Origin: Alteromonas aestuariivivens
GTDB taxonomy: Bacteria; Pseudomonadota; Gammaproteobacteria; Enterobacterales; Alteromonadaceae
Direction of reading: 5' to 3'
Assembly: GCF_003367475.1 (NCBI RefSeq)
Contig: NZ_QRHA01000001.1
Location: 186,001-250,000 of the forward strand
Length of the DNA: 64,000 bases
Part shown: piece after piece, positions 34,416 to 44,074 of the stretch
How positions within the stretch are numbered: the first letter of the stretch is position 1
Layout: each line of letters opens with the position of its first letter
The notes under the pieces: generated by a model
The model's input: the letters and a program-made list of their open reading frames with translations, nothing else
Told to the model about the DNA's origin: nothing
Database searches by the model: none
Program-made: the position numbers and the translations under genes

Positions 34416-35198
34416 ATGGCGATTAATTACATCCCGCTCGATAAAGAAAAACATAAAGACATAAAAATAGCGGCGAAAAGCACATTTTCCTACGCGAAAA
34501 ATACTCACCTTGCTGCAGCGTCTATCAAAGAATTCGCCCAATTGGCCGGAACCATGCCAATTGTATTTATTCAGGATCCCAAGTCATTGCGTCACCACGT
34601 TGTGGCAATGCTGGGTATTGAACAAAGCCAGAACCTGTTTCTGACCGGTGAAAGCTGGCAAGGCCCGCACATCCCAATGAACATTCTGCGCTATCCGTTT
34701 GACGTGCGTCCGGATGGTGACAAGCTGGGTGTTTACATCGACGAAAACAGCGAACTGATTTCAGATGACGGTCAACCTCTGTTCACCGAAGCAGGTGAAG
34801 CCAGTGACTTTTTGAAAAACCGTCAGCAGTTTCTTGCTGATCTGGCAAACAGCGAAATGCTGACTCAGCGTTTTGTGAACAAAGTGGTTGAGCTGGACCT
34901 GCTGGAGCAAATTCAAATTCGTTTGATGTACCAGGATGGCCAGCAACGTAATGTAACAGGCATGCTGAGCATCAACGAGAAGAAAGTACTCGAATTGTCT
35001 GATGAGCAGGTGCTGGAACTGCACAAGTCAGGTTTCCTGGGCGCAATGTACGCCATCATGATGTCTCTGGGTCAGTTGAATCGTCTGGTTGAGCTCTCTA
35101 AAGAAACCGCCAATCCGGTTCGTACCATGCAACTGAGCGTGGTGAGACCCGAAGCGGAAAAAGCGGACGCCGCAGAAGTGGAAAAAAGCGACGCTTAA
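34416..35198 (+). CDS. SapC family protein
   Basis: A 260-residue protein matching the SapC-like family (PF07277 type, despite the name not an ABC permease). Visible landmarks are MPIVFIQDP, HHVVAMLGIEQSQNLF, WQGPHIPMNILRYPFDV, LFTEAGEASDFLK and SGFLGAMYAIMMSLGQLNRL. It is soluble, with no signal peptide or membrane helix. Function unknown; in Alteromonadales and Caulobacterales these genes often accompany TonB receptors and tryptophan halogenases, which are not seen here. Three palindromes and a long leader suggest regulated expression. Followed by an intrinsic terminator. Confidence 0.88.
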   Translation: MAINYIPLDKEKHKDIKIAAKSTFSYAKNTHLAAASIKEFAQLAGTMPIVFIQDPKSLRHHVVAMLGIEQSQNLFLTGESWQGPHIPMNILRYPFDVRPDGDKLGVYIDENSELISDDGQPLFTEAGEASDFLKNRQQFLADLANSEMLTQRFVNKVVELDLLEQIQIRLMYQDGQQRNVTGMLSINEKKVLELSDEQVLELHKSGFLGAMYAIMMSLGQLNRLVELSKETANPVRTMQLSVVRPEAEKADAAEVEKSDA

Positions 35199-35225
35199 CG
35201 CGCGGTAGCTAAATTAAATCAGCAT

Positions 35226-35250
35226 AAAACGGGCCAATGGCCCGTTTTTT
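35226..35250 (+). terminator. Intrinsic terminator after the SapC-family gene
   Basis: An 8-bp stem (35228-35235 with 35239-35246), triloop AAT, and a T6 run, 28 bases after the stop. Confidence 0.9.
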
Positions 35251-35382
35251 GTTCTGAACTCTCTTTTCACTCGCCGGATCACATGTTGAGCCAGCGACCT
35301 GTACTCTTTGTGTCTTGCTAAATCGCTGTTTTAAGTCTATAAAATGGCTTTCTTGTATATGGATATCCAATTGGAGTATTAC

Positions 35383-36213
35383 ATGGAGCCAAAAGGCAGA
35401 CTGGCCCGTTTTGCAGTGTTGGGGGCTGGATTTACGTTTAACGTTGCGGCTGAAATGAATAATGAAATCAACCTTGGGATCATGGACACCCAGGACCGGG
35501 ATGACCAGTTCATCGGTGTCGAATACAAACGCTATCTCACACCGATTGAAAGCAGCAAATCTCCCTATCTGATCAGGCCCTATATTCAGCGCGCCAATGA
35601 TGTGTCTGTAAGGTACTTTCAGGCTGACAACGACAGTCGCTATCAGGTTGGTGCTAACTGGTATGTAAACCCATCGTGGGTAGTCAGTGGTGACTACACC
35701 TTTGTAAATCGTGAAAACGACAGATCGTTTTATTCTGATAATCACTATCAGGCTCTGGATTTGAACCTGGGTTACTTCTTTCAGCCGAACTGGCATGCAG
35801 GGGTCGGCGTCTACTACACAAGACGCACTTGGGAATCGGCCTTTGGCGATATCACTGAAAGCTACCGGGACAGCGACTGGTCGCCGAGCGTGTTCAGTCG
35901 TTACACTTCGCTGGATGGGGGAAGTGGCTGGGATGTCCGCGGGGAGTACACATTTTCCGATACCCAGAACTTTGAGCTGGACGGTCGCTACTTTTTTAAT
36001 CAGAAACTGAGCCTATCCGCCACCTACACCTACATAGAGCAGGATGAGCGCTTTGCACCGGTGGATGATATTATTGCCGGGCAACATCTGCTGGAACTGG
36101 GTTTTGATTACTGGTTCAGTTCACATTTTAATTTTAGGTTTGGCCTGGGAACGGATCTCGAACAGGGCGACGGAATCAGTTCACTCACCTTATTAACGTC
36201 GATACGCTTCTGA
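35383..36213 (+). CDS. Putative outer-membrane beta-barrel protein (porin-like)
   Basis: A 276-residue exported protein starting MEPKGRLARFAVLGAGFTF at ATG 35383, with GGAG 7 bases upstream; an upstream ATG (35344) is less likely. After a short signal sequence, alternating hydrophobic/polar strands rich in Tyr, Trp and Asp run to the end: YQVGANWYVNPSWVVSGDYTFV, HAGVGVYYTRRTW, NFELDGRYFFNQKLSLSATYTYI. The final residues LLTSIRF end in Phe, the usual beta-barrel assembly signal. It resembles putative porins of Alteromonadales; the solute is unknown. A 7-bp hairpin (36225-36243) follows without a T-run. Confidence 0.78.
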   Translation: MEPKGRLARFAVLGAGFTFNVAAEMNNEINLGIMDTQDRDDQFIGVEYKRYLTPIESSKSPYLIRPYIQRANDVSVRYFQADNDSRYQVGANWYVNPSWVVSGDYTFVNRENDRSFYSDNHYQALDLNLGYFFQPNWHAGVGVYYTRRTWESAFGDITESYRDSDWSPSVFSRYTSLDGGSGWDVRGEYTFSDTQNFELDGRYFFNQKLSLSATYTYIEQDERFAPVDDIIAGQHLLELGFDYWFSSHFNFRFGLGTDLEQGDGISSLTLLTSIRF

Positions 36214-36432
36214 AAATTTGCCAGTGCCCGAGTTGTTCGGGCAGCAGGCCCTTTACGAGTTAATACTCACTTCGCTGAAAGCCTCAGTAACTTCCCTATT
36301 TTTTATTTTCAAATCTTCTTCCTTTACAGGCGGTCTCGATTTCTACCCGTTATTCAGCAACTTTTCTTTTAACTACTGTATAAATACTCAGCTCAATCCC
36401 AATAGACACGCGGGTTTCAGGGCTTTTTTTGC

Positions 36433-36462
36433 TTGACAGTGGGGATCAATGCTACCTAAACT
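36433..36462 (+). promoter_or_regulatory. Promoter of the dcw cluster (mraZ)
   Basis: TTGACA (36433-36438) and TAAACT (36457-36462) with an 18-base spacer lie about 110 bases before mraZ. Transcription would begin near 36469, just before the MraZ boxes. The preceding 220 bases after the porin gene hold only a weak hairpin. Confidence 0.6.
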
Positions 36463-36470
36463 GACGGTAA

Positions 36471-36494
36471 GTGGGTAAAAGTGGCAAATTGTGG
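36471..36494 (+). promoter_or_regulatory. MraZ operator: three GTGG boxes with 10-base period
   Basis: GTGG occurs at 36471, 36481 and 36491, that is GTGGG-N5-GTGGC-N5-GTGG. This matches the TGGG-type direct repeats at 10-base spacing bound by MraZ in E. coli and other bacteria. The boxes lie at or just after the predicted start of transcription, which fits autorepression. Confidence 0.75.
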
Positions 36495-36570
36495 ATCATA
36501 TAATCAACGCTTTGCAGATCAGCACTCAAACAACAACAAGAATACGAGCAAAACTAAGAAGGCTAGGGGA

Positions 36571-37029
36571 ATGTTCCGCGGCGCTAATGCAATCAATCTG
36601 GATACCAAAGGGAGGCTGGCCATACCAACAAAATACCGCCAGCCCCTTCTGGATGATTGTAACGGACAACTGGTCTGTACCGTTGACACTCAACAAAGCT
36701 GTTTGCTGCTTTACCCACTTGCTGAATGGGAAGAAATTGAGCTCAAGCTGAGCAAGTTCTCCAGTATGATACCCTCTGAAAGGCGCATGCAGCGCCTTTT
36801 GCTGGGGTACGCCACCGAATGTGAAATGGACAAGAGCGGCCGCTTGTTACTTGCAGCTCCTTTGCGGCAGCACGCCAGGCTCGAAAAGGAAGTGATGTTG
36901 GTGGGGCAACTCAATAAATTCGAAATATGGGATGCAAACGTCTGGGCTGAGCAGATTTCCGCAGATATGGAAACTGAGCGCAGTGGCAACTTTGAGCTTA
37001 CGGAACGCCTTCAGGACTTCTCTCTATGA
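36571..37029 (+). CDS. mraZ: Transcriptional regulator MraZ
   Basis: A 152-residue AbrB-fold DNA-binding protein, the same length as E. coli MraZ. It represses its own dcw operon. The two half-domains start [23 protein letters not shown] and [21 protein letters not shown]. The start is ATG 36571, with AGGGGA 2-3 bases upstream; the in-frame upstream start at 36481 would fall in the operator. The stop overlaps the rsmH start (ATGA). Confidence 0.96.
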   Translation: MFRGANAINLDTKGRLAIPTKYRQPLLDDCNGQLVCTVDTQQSCLLLYPLAEWEEIELKLSKFSSMIPSERRMQRLLLGYATECEMDKSGRLLLAAPLRQHARLEKEVMLVGQLNKFEIWDANVWAEQISADMETERSGNFELTERLQDFSL

Positions 37030-37964
37030 CCGACTCTGCGTTTTCCCACACCTCTGTACTCCTACAGGAAAGCGTGGACGCATTGGCGATCCAGCCAGAC
37101 GGTATTTACATTGATGCCACTTTTGGCCGTGGCGGCCATTCCTCCTCCATTCTTGAGCAACTGGGCCATAATGGCCGCCTGATCGCGTTTGATCGCGATC
37201 CCCAAGCCATAGAATCAGCCAGGCGTTTCGAGAACGATGCCCGGTTCAGCATTGTGCATGAACCTTTTGGTGAAATGGCAAAGGTGATTCAGGACAAAGG
37301 GCTGAGCGGAAAAATCAACGGCGTTTTGATGGACCTGGGTGTGTCTTCCCCACAACTGGATGACGCCAGCCGGGGCTTCAGTTTTTTGCGGGATGGCCCC
37401 TTGGACATGCGCATGGACACCACTCGCGGTGTGAGCGCCGCACAGTGGCTGGCCGAGGCCGAAGAACAGGACATCGCTCAGGTTATTAAAGAGTTTGGAG
37501 AAGAAAAATTTGGCAAACGCATTGCCCATGCAATCGTGAACCAGCGTCAGGTTTCTCCCATTACACGCACCTCACAACTGGCGCAAATCATCGATCAGGC
37601 CGTTCCGGTCAAAGACAAGTTCAAGCATCCTGCTACACGGGCATTCCAGGGTATCCGCATCTACGTAAATGCAGAGCTTGATCAGCTTCGAACCGGCCTT
37701 AAAGCGGCGGTTGAAGTGCTTAAACCGGGTGGGCGATTGTCGGTCATATCCTTCCATTCACTGGAAGATCGTCTGGTTAAACGCTTTATGAAGGAGCAGA
37801 GCAAAGGCAAGGATCTTCCGCCAGGCTTGCCTGTTACCCAGGCTCAGATTGATGCAGACAAAGTACTCAGGCTGATTGGCAAAGCCATAAAACCGAGCAG
37901 GGAGGAGGTCGAGCACAATGTGCGGGCCCGAAGTTCGGTGTTAAGGGTGGCGGAGAAGTTATGA
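37026..37964 (+). CDS. rsmH: 16S rRNA (cytosine-1402-N4)-methyltransferase
   Basis: SAM-dependent methyltransferase (formerly MraW) that modifies C1402 in the 16S P site. The 312 residues compare with 313 in E. coli. SAM-binding motif [11 protein letters not shown] near residue 33, then [28 protein letters not shown] and the C-terminal [16 protein letters not shown] are diagnostic. It overlaps mraZ by 4 bases and ftsL by 4 bases. Confidence 0.97.
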   Translation: MTDSAFSHTSVLLQESVDALAIQPDGIYIDATFGRGGHSSSILEQLGHNGRLIAFDRDPQAIESARRFENDARFSIVHEPFGEMAKVIQDKGLSGKINGVLMDLGVSSPQLDDASRGFSFLRDGPLDMRMDTTRGVSAAQWLAEAEEQDIAQVIKEFGEEKFGKRIAHAIVNQRQVSPITRTSQLAQIIDQAVPVKDKFKHPATRAFQGIRIYVNAELDQLRTGLKAAVEVLKPGGRLSVISFHSLEDRLVKRFMKEQSKGKDLPPGLPVTQAQIDADKVLRLIGKAIKPSREEVEHNVRARSSVLRVAEKL

Positions 37965-38299
37965 CCAATCGAAAAACGTCGCCGCCACAGACAACCCACT
38001 TCAGTTTACTGCATATTTTGCTTGCAGATTTGACCCGCTACAAGATGCGGGTTTTGTTGTATTTAATGGTTATAGGTAGTGCGATGGCGGTGATCCTCAG
38101 CAGTCACCACAATCGTCAGCAACTGATTGCGCTGGAAGAACTCATGCAGGAGAAAGACGACCTGGATGTGGAATGGCGCAATCTGGTGCTGGAGCAGCGG
38201 GCCTTGACGGAACACAACCGAATTGAAGCCCTGGTTGAAAAGCAACTCGACATGCACAGGCCCACCGCCGAAGAAGAAGTGGTGGTGAAGCTCAAATGA
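37961..38299 (+). CDS. ftsL: Cell division protein FtsL
   Basis: A 112-residue bitopic inner-membrane protein. A cytoplasmic N-terminus of about 30 residues precedes one membrane helix ([18 protein letters not shown]), then a periplasmic coiled coil with leucine-zipper pattern ([22 protein letters not shown] split over heptads). It forms the FtsQLB complex and activates FtsWI. Identity rests on size, topology and position between rsmH and ftsI, with 4-base overlaps on both sides. Confidence 0.93.
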   Translation: MTNRKTSPPQTTHFSLLHILLADLTRYKMRVLLYLMVIGSAMAVILSSHHNRQQLIALEELMQEKDDLDVEWRNLVLEQRALTEHNRIEALVEKQLDMHRPTAEEEVVVKLK

Positions 38300-40077
38300 C
38301 AACCCTGACGATGAAGCCCAATTACAACAAATCAAAGCGTGGTGCGAAGCAGAACGTTAAGCCCAGCCTGGTGCATTGGCGGTTTGTGGTTGTGCTGGTT
38401 GTGGTGGTAATGGTGTTTGTAGTGCTGGCGGTCCGGGCGGCGTACATTCAGGTGATTGCGCCCGACAATCTGATTGAGCAGGGTGACAGCCGCACGTTGC
38501 GAACCCGCAACATGCCCAGCTATCGCGGCCTGATTACCGACCGTAATGGTGTGGAACTGGCCGTCAGTGTGCCAGTCAGAGCGATTTACGCTGACCCAAA
38601 AATTATTCATCAGAAAGATGGCCTGTCGCTTACCCGCCGCTGGCAGGCGCTGGCCGAAGTGCTTGGACAGGACGCAGACAAGCTGCGTTCCATGGTAACC
38701 AACCCCAAACGACGTTTTGTGTACCTGCAAAGGCAGGTATCCCCGGCAATGGCAGAATACGTTGAGCAGCTCGATATTCCTGGTATTTACCTGCGCAATG
38801 AAAGCCGGCGTTATTACCCTACCGGAGAGGTGGCGGCGCAAGTTATTGGGATCACCGACGTCGACGATAATGGCATTGAGGGTATGGAACGCCTTTATAA
38901 CGACTGGCTGACGGGCACACCGGGCTCCCGCGTAATCCGCAGGGATGCCAAGGGGCGTCAGGTTGAAATTCTTGAGACCAAGGACGGTGAGGCGGCAGGT
39001 AACCTGCAACTGACCATCGATCAGCGTATTCAGGCACTGGCTTACCGGGAAATCAAGGAAGCCATGCTGTACTACAAAGCAACCTCAGCCTCTGCGCTGG
39101 TAGTGGATGTTAAATCTGGTGACATTCTGGCGATGGTTAATGCTCCCTCGTTTAACCCCAATGACAGGGATGATGTGTCACCTCATCGTATGCGTAACCG
39201 TGTATTTACCGATGCGTTTGAGCCGGGGTCATCACTCAAACCTCTGGCCGTACTGGCAGCGCTGGAATTTGGCAATGTTAAGGTGGGAGACGTTATTGAT
39301 ACGTCGCCGGGCAGAATGCGACTGGGTGGCAGTCTGGTTAAGGATGAACGCAACTACGGCCCGCTGACGCTGGAAGAAATCATTCAGCACTCCAGTAATA
39401 TGGGAACGTCGAAACTGGCACTGGGCGTACCCAAAAATTTTCTGCTCGATACCTACTACAATATGGGGTTGATGACGGATACGGGCTCGAACATTCCCGG
39501 TGAAAGCAGCGGTATCTTTCATGAGCGCAGCCGCTGGTCTGACTTTGAACTGGCTACCCTGTCATTCGGTTATGGTATTTCCGTTACCACCGCTCAGCTG
39601 GCCAGAATGTACGCTACCATTGCTAATGGCGGGGTGCGGCGCCCCCTTAAAATTGTGCAGCAACCTCAATCCTCAGGTTGGCAGCCGCAGCAGGAACAGG
39701 TGGTCAGTGCAAAAAATGCCAACGCTGTGATGACCATGATGGAAAGTGTGACCCAGGAAGACGGTACCGCGAAAAAAGCACAGGTGCCGGGGTATCGGGT
39801 TGCTGGCAAAACCGGGACCAGCCGGAAAGCCATTGCCGGTGGTTACGGCGAAGAGTACGTAAATATCTTTGCCGGAATTGCGCCGATTTCTGATCCCAGG
39901 CTGGTAACCGTGGTATTGATAAATGAACCCGGTGGCGATCTTTATCACGCTGGTGACACTGCAGCGCCTACGTTTTCAAAAATCATGGGCGGTGCCCTGC
40001 AACTGCTTAATATTGCCCCGGATGACCGACAGGTAACGTCCACCTTGTGGATGAAAGGAGCGCAAAATGGTAGTTAG
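38296..40077 (+). CDS. ftsI: Peptidoglycan D,D-transpeptidase FtsI (PBP3)
   Basis: Septal class B penicillin-binding protein, 593 residues (E. coli 588). A single N-terminal membrane anchor (HWRFVVVLVVVVMVFVVLA) precedes the pedestal with RTLRTRNMPSYRGLITDRNG. The catalytic motifs are SSLK in EPGSSLKPLA (about residue 312), SSN in QHSSNMGTSK and KTGT in VAGKTGTSRKA. It cross-links septal peptidoglycan with FtsW. Overlaps ftsL by 4 and murE by 11 bases. Confidence 0.97.
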   Translation: MTTLTMKPNYNKSKRGAKQNVKPSLVHWRFVVVLVVVVMVFVVLAVRAAYIQVIAPDNLIEQGDSRTLRTRNMPSYRGLITDRNGVELAVSVPVRAIYADPKIIHQKDGLSLTRRWQALAEVLGQDADKLRSMVTNPKRRFVYLQRQVSPAMAEYVEQLDIPGIYLRNESRRYYPTGEVAAQVIGITDVDDNGIEGMERLYNDWLTGTPGSRVIRRDAKGRQVEILETKDGEAAGNLQLTIDQRIQALAYREIKEAMLYYKATSASALVVDVKSGDILAMVNAPSFNPNDRDDVSPHRMRNRVFTDAFEPGSSLKPLAVLAALEFGNVKVGDVIDTSPGRMRLGGSLVKDERNYGPLTLEEIIQHSSNMGTSKLALGVPKNFLLDTYYNMGLMTDTGSNIPGESSGIFHERSRWSDFELATLSFGYGISVTTAQLARMYATIANGGVRRPLKIVQQPQSSGWQPQQEQVVSAKNANAVMTMMESVTQEDGTAKKAQVPGYRVAGKTGTSRKAIAGGYGEEYVNIFAGIAPISDPRLVTVVLINEPGGDLYHAGDTAAPTFSKIMGGALQLLNIAPDDRQVTSTLWMKGAQNGS

Positions 40078-41596
40078 CGCATTTATTCAAAGTACCCGCG
40101 CCTGGCTGGCAAAATTTGGGCTGGACGTTCCCGACATTCGGATTGAAGGGCTGACGCTCGACAGCCGTGAGGTAAATACACGAGTGGCCTTTCTCGCTGT
40201 AAAAGGGCATGAGCGTGACGGCCGTGAGTTTATTCCCCAGGCAATCAGCCTTGGGGCACGGGTAGTAGTGGCGCAAACTGACGACAGATCCCAGCATGGA
40301 GCCCTCGAAATGCGGGGGAATACCGTCATAATCGCGTTCTACGAACTGCAATACGTACTGTCGTCGCTCGCTGCGGCTTTTTATGATTATCCGGCCAATA
40401 AAATGTCGACCATTGCGGTTACCGGAACCAACGGCAAGACTTCGGTGGTGCAACTGGTGACTCAGTTGAAAGCTCTGTTGGGTACTCGCAGTGCGGCGAT
40501 TGGCACGCTGGGCAGCGGCGTGTATGAAGGGCCTCAAACAGAGTGGGTGCAGTCCCCGGCGGCCAACACCACACCCGATGCAATTAACTTTCAGTGCCTG
40601 TTGGCAGAATTTGTGCAACAACAGGTTCAGCAGGTAGCGTTTGAAGCGTCATCTCATGCTCTGGTGCAGGGCAGGTTACATCAGGTCAACACGGACATTG
40701 CGGTATTCACTAACCTGTCCAGGGATCATCTCGACTACCACCAAACCATGGAAGAATATGCCAAGGCAAAACGGGGTTTGCTCAGACAGCCCGGATTGCG
40801 CACGGTGGTGGTCAACGGTGATGACCTGGAGAGCCAGAACTGGCTGGCCGAAGCACCTGAAACGATGAACAAGGTTTGGGTATCGTGTCAGGGAGCCCCC
40901 GCAACTTTGCCTGAATGTCGCCATTGTTTGGCCACAAAGGTGGCCTACCATGAAGGCGGATGTGAATTTTATCTGCAATCTTCATGGGGAGCTTCTGTGG
41001 TGAAAATACCATTATTGGGGGCATTTAATGTCAGCAATGTGTTGCTGGCGGTTGCAGCCTTACTTGCGCAAGGAGAACGGTTTGATGATCTGGTTCGGGT
41101 ATTACCCGCCATTCAGCCGGTGCCAGGGCGCATGGAAGTTTTTGAGTTTACTAGTAACGCCAATATTGTGGTGGATTATGCGCACACACCGGATGCGCTC
41201 GAAAAGGCGCTGCATGCCGCTCGTCTGCATACTGGTGCGGAAGTTTGGTGTGTGTTTGGCTGTGGCGGAGACAGAGACAAAGGCAAGCGGCCTCTTATGG
41301 GCAAAGCCGCAGAGTTGGGGGCAGATCATGTCATTGTTACCACGGACAACAGCCGCTCTGAGGCCCCGGATGCCATTGCGGCCGATATCCTCGCTGGGAT
41401 GAAAGAGCCGCAGTTGGCCTTTTGTGAGCCGGATCGGGAATCGGCCATACGCTACTGCCTGGACAAGGCCGCCGGCCACGATCTGATTGTGGTTGCCGGC
41501 AAGGGCCATGAAGACTACCAGATTATTGGTAACACCAAGACAGATTACAACGAGCGCGCTTTGGTAGCGCGGTTACAACAGGAGTACAGCATATGA
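40067..41596 (+). CDS. murE: UDP-MurNAc-L-Ala-D-Glu--2,6-diaminopimelate ligase
   Basis: Adds the third peptide residue to the peptidoglycan precursor. The 509 residues have the P-loop VTGTNGKTSVVQL (about residues 120-132), the UMAG-binding SSHALVQGR and the C-terminal GKGHEDYQ. The acid-selecting motif reads DNSR, where E. coli MurE has DNPR; the Arg that contacts meso-diaminopimelate is kept, so mDAP remains the expected substrate. AAGGAG is 6 bases before ATG 40067. Overlaps ftsI by 11 and murF by 4 bases. Confidence 0.96.
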   Translation: MVVSAFIQSTRAWLAKFGLDVPDIRIEGLTLDSREVNTRVAFLAVKGHERDGREFIPQAISLGARVVVAQTDDRSQHGALEMRGNTVIIAFYELQYVLSSLAAAFYDYPANKMSTIAVTGTNGKTSVVQLVTQLKALLGTRSAAIGTLGSGVYEGPQTEWVQSPAANTTPDAINFQCLLAEFVQQQVQQVAFEASSHALVQGRLHQVNTDIAVFTNLSRDHLDYHQTMEEYAKAKRGLLRQPGLRTVVVNGDDLESQNWLAEAPETMNKVWVSCQGAPATLPECRHCLATKVAYHEGGCEFYLQSSWGASVVKIPLLGAFNVSNVLLAVAALLAQGERFDDLVRVLPAIQPVPGRMEVFEFTSNANIVVDYAHTPDALEKALHAARLHTGAEVWCVFGCGGDRDKGKRPLMGKAAELGADHVIVTTDNSRSEAPDAIAADILAGMKEPQLAFCEPDRESAIRYCLDKAAGHDLIVVAGKGHEDYQIIGNTKTDYNERALVARLQQEYSI

Positions 41597-42996
41597 TAAC
41601 TACAACGCTGTCCTGGATCGCTGAACAAGTTGGCGGTCAGCTTCAGGGTGAAGACTTAACCATTGAGGGAGTCAGCACCGATACACGGACCATTAAGCCG
41701 GGTGATGTATATCTCGCTCTGATTGGGGATAACTTCAATGGACACCACTTTGCAGAAGCCGCCGAAAAGGCCGGTGCCGCTGCGGTTATCGCCAGTGAAC
41801 CTGTAAATTCTGCGGTGCCGGTGATTCGGGTGGAGGACACTCGAATTGCGCTGGGCTTGCTGGGGGCCGCGGTGAAACGACAGGTCGCGCCCAAAACGAT
41901 TGCCATTACCGGCAGCAGCGGTAAAACCACGGTCAAGGAAATGACCGCAGCGATTCTGGCACGACGCGGCACGGTTTTGGCCACGGCCGGCAATTTCAAT
42001 AATGAAATTGGAGTGCCCCTCACTCTGTTGCGTCTGGAGCCACAACACGATTTTGCGGTGATGGAACTGGGTGCCAATCATCTGGGTGAAATTGCCTATA
42101 CGGTAGATTTGGTTAAACCCGACGTAGCGACCATTGTGAACGCTGCAGCTTCGCACCTCGAAGGGTTTGGAAGCCTGTTGGGTGTGGCACGGGCAAAGAG
42201 TGAAATATTCAAGGGGTTGGACAAAAATGGCGTCGCCATCGTCAATGCCGACTCCCAGTTTACCAATTTCTGGCTGGGTAAGTTACGCCATACCAACGTG
42301 CTGACTTTCGCTCCTAAGCAGGAGCAACCGGCAGATTTTTATGCTGAAGACATCTGCATTGGCCTTGATGGCTGTGCCGAGTTTCAGCTGGTGTGTCCGC
42401 AGGGCCAGATCGGGATTCAGCTGGTTATTCCTGGCAGCCACAATGTGGGTAATGCACTGGTAGCCGCAGCACTGGCGTTACAGGTTGGAGCCACGCTGGA
42501 AGATGTGCGGGACGGACTGCTCTCCATGACCCAGGTAAAAGGCCGGTTAAATGTAAAGCGCCTGACCGATCAGGTGCGTTTGCTCGACGACACCTACAAC
42601 GCCAATGTGGCGTCGGTGAATGCAGCAATCGATACCCTGGCCGGGTTTTCCGGCAAGCGGGTGCTGGTACTGGGGGACATGGCTGAACTGGGGGAAAAAT
42701 CCCGTTACTACCATGAACAGGTTGGCCAATATGCGTTGGAAAAAGGCATAGACGCGCTGTTCACTCTTGGCGTACTCAGCCAGAGTGCCAGTGCGGTATT
42801 TTCAGACCAGGGCCAGCATTTCAGCAGCGTTGAAGATTTGGTAGCTCAGTTGGAAACAACCTTGATGAGCGAGCAGCGGGACATTTCCATTTTGGTGAAG
42901 GGTTCCCGAAGTTCGAAGATGGAACGAGTGGTTGCCGCGATCGAGGCGTCACCGCTGGGAAAGCTTGATAGCCGTCGGGAGCGCATAGCATGTTGA
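41593..42996 (+). CDS. murF: UDP-MurNAc-tripeptide--D-Ala-D-Ala ligase
   Basis: Completes the UDP-MurNAc-pentapeptide by adding D-Ala-D-Ala. The 467 residues have an N-terminal substrate domain ([18 protein letters not shown]), P-loop [13 protein letters not shown] (about residues 103-115), [11 protein letters not shown] and the C-terminal [16 protein letters not shown] and LGDMAELGE. Supplied by Ddl, encoded downstream in the same cluster. ATGA overlap with murE; 7-base overlap with mraY. Confidence 0.97.
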   Translation: MITTTLSWIAEQVGGQLQGEDLTIEGVSTDTRTIKPGDVYLALIGDNFNGHHFAEAAEKAGAAAVIASEPVNSAVPVIRVEDTRIALGLLGAAVKRQVAPKTIAITGSSGKTTVKEMTAAILARRGTVLATAGNFNNEIGVPLTLLRLEPQHDFAVMELGANHLGEIAYTVDLVKPDVATIVNAAASHLEGFGSLLGVARAKSEIFKGLDKNGVAIVNADSQFTNFWLGKLRHTNVLTFAPKQEQPADFYAEDICIGLDGCAEFQLVCPQGQIGIQLVIPGSHNVGNALVAAALALQVGATLEDVRDGLLSMTQVKGRLNVKRLTDQVRLLDDTYNANVASVNAAIDTLAGFSGKRVLVLGDMAELGEKSRYYHEQVGQYALEKGIDALFTLGVLSQSASAVFSDQGQHFSSVEDLVAQLETTLMSEQRDISILVKGSRSSKMERVVAAIEASPLGKLDSRRERIAC

Positions 42997-44072
42997 TATG
43001 GCTGGCCGACTGGCTGACTCAGTTTGAGACCGGGTTTAACGTATTTTCCTATCTGACAATGCGGGCCATTCTCAGTACCCTCACCGCGTTGCTGATAGCC
43101 ATTGTTATCGGGCCGAAAATGATCCTGGGTTTGCAGCGTATGCAAATCGGTCAGACGGTTCGCGATGACGGCCCGCAAAGCCATCTTTCCAAGGCCGGGA
43201 CACCGACCATGGGAGGCTTGCTGATACTCGCAGCCATCGTCACCAGCGTTCTGTTGTGGGCTGATTTGGAAAACCGCTATGTACTGGTAACCCTGTCGGT
43301 CGTGATCGGTTACGGAGTGATAGGCTTCGTGGATGACTATCGCAAGGTTATCCGCAAAGACTCCAAAGGCCTGATAGCCAGATGGAAATATTTCTGGCAG
43401 TCGGTGATCGCGCTGGGCGTGGCATTTTACCTGTATTCCAGTGCGTCCATTGCCGCCGAAACCTCATTACTGGTGCCCTTCTTCAAAGATGTGTTGCCAC
43501 AGCTTGGAGTGTTTTACATTGCGATTGTGTATTTTGCGGTAGTGGGGACCAGCAATGCAGTGAATCTGACCGACGGTCTGGATGGCCTCGCCATCGTACC
43601 AACCATTCTGGTAGCAGGGGCTCTGGCAATATTTGCGTACGTTACCGGCCATGTGAATTTTTCCAGTTACCTGAATATCCCCCATATTCCCTTAACCAGT
43701 GAACTGGTCATTGTGTGTACCGCCATTGTCGGTGCTGGCCTCGGGTTTCTGTGGTTTAACACCTATCCTGCACAGGTTTTTATGGGCGATGTGGGCTCGC
43801 TGGCGCTGGGAGGCACGCTGGGCATTCTGGCGGTACTGGTACGGCAGGAAATCGTGCTTATCATCATGGGCGGCGTGTTCGTGATTGAAACTCTTTCGGT
43901 CATTCTGCAGGTCGGCTCATACAAGCTGCGTGGCAAACGTATTTTCCGTATGGCACCGATTCACCACCATTTTGAACTTAAAGGCTGGCCGGAACCACGT
44001 GTGATTGTGCGGTTTTGGATCATCTCACTGATCCTGGTGCTGGTTGGACTGGCGACACTGAAGCTGCGGTAA
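42990..44072 (+). CDS. mraY: Phospho-N-acetylmuramoyl-pentapeptide transferase
   Basis: Polytopic inner-membrane enzyme forming lipid I from UDP-MurNAc-pentapeptide and undecaprenyl phosphate. The 360 residues equal E. coli MraY and contain about ten membrane segments. Key motifs are [19 protein letters not shown] (catalytic Asp pair), [10 protein letters not shown] and [14 protein letters not shown]. Overlaps murF by 7 bases; murD starts 2 bases after its stop. Confidence 0.97.
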   Translation: MLIWLADWLTQFETGFNVFSYLTMRAILSTLTALLIAIVIGPKMILGLQRMQIGQTVRDDGPQSHLSKAGTPTMGGLLILAAIVTSVLLWADLENRYVLVTLSVVIGYGVIGFVDDYRKVIRKDSKGLIARWKYFWQSVIALGVAFYLYSSASIAAETSLLVPFFKDVLPQLGVFYIAIVYFAVVGTSNAVNLTDGLDGLAIVPTILVAGALAIFAYVTGHVNFSSYLNIPHIPLTSELVIVCTAIVGAGLGFLWFNTYPAQVFMGDVGSLALGGTLGILAVLVRQEIVLIIMGGVFVIETLSVILQVGSYKLRGKRIFRMAPIHHHFELKGWPEPRVIVRFWIISLILVLVGLATLKLR

Positions 44073-44074
44073 CT

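Noticed and set aside
38332-39009. 225-codon open frame antisense to ftsI
   Set aside because: Lies within ftsI; His- and Arg-rich low-plausibility sequence.
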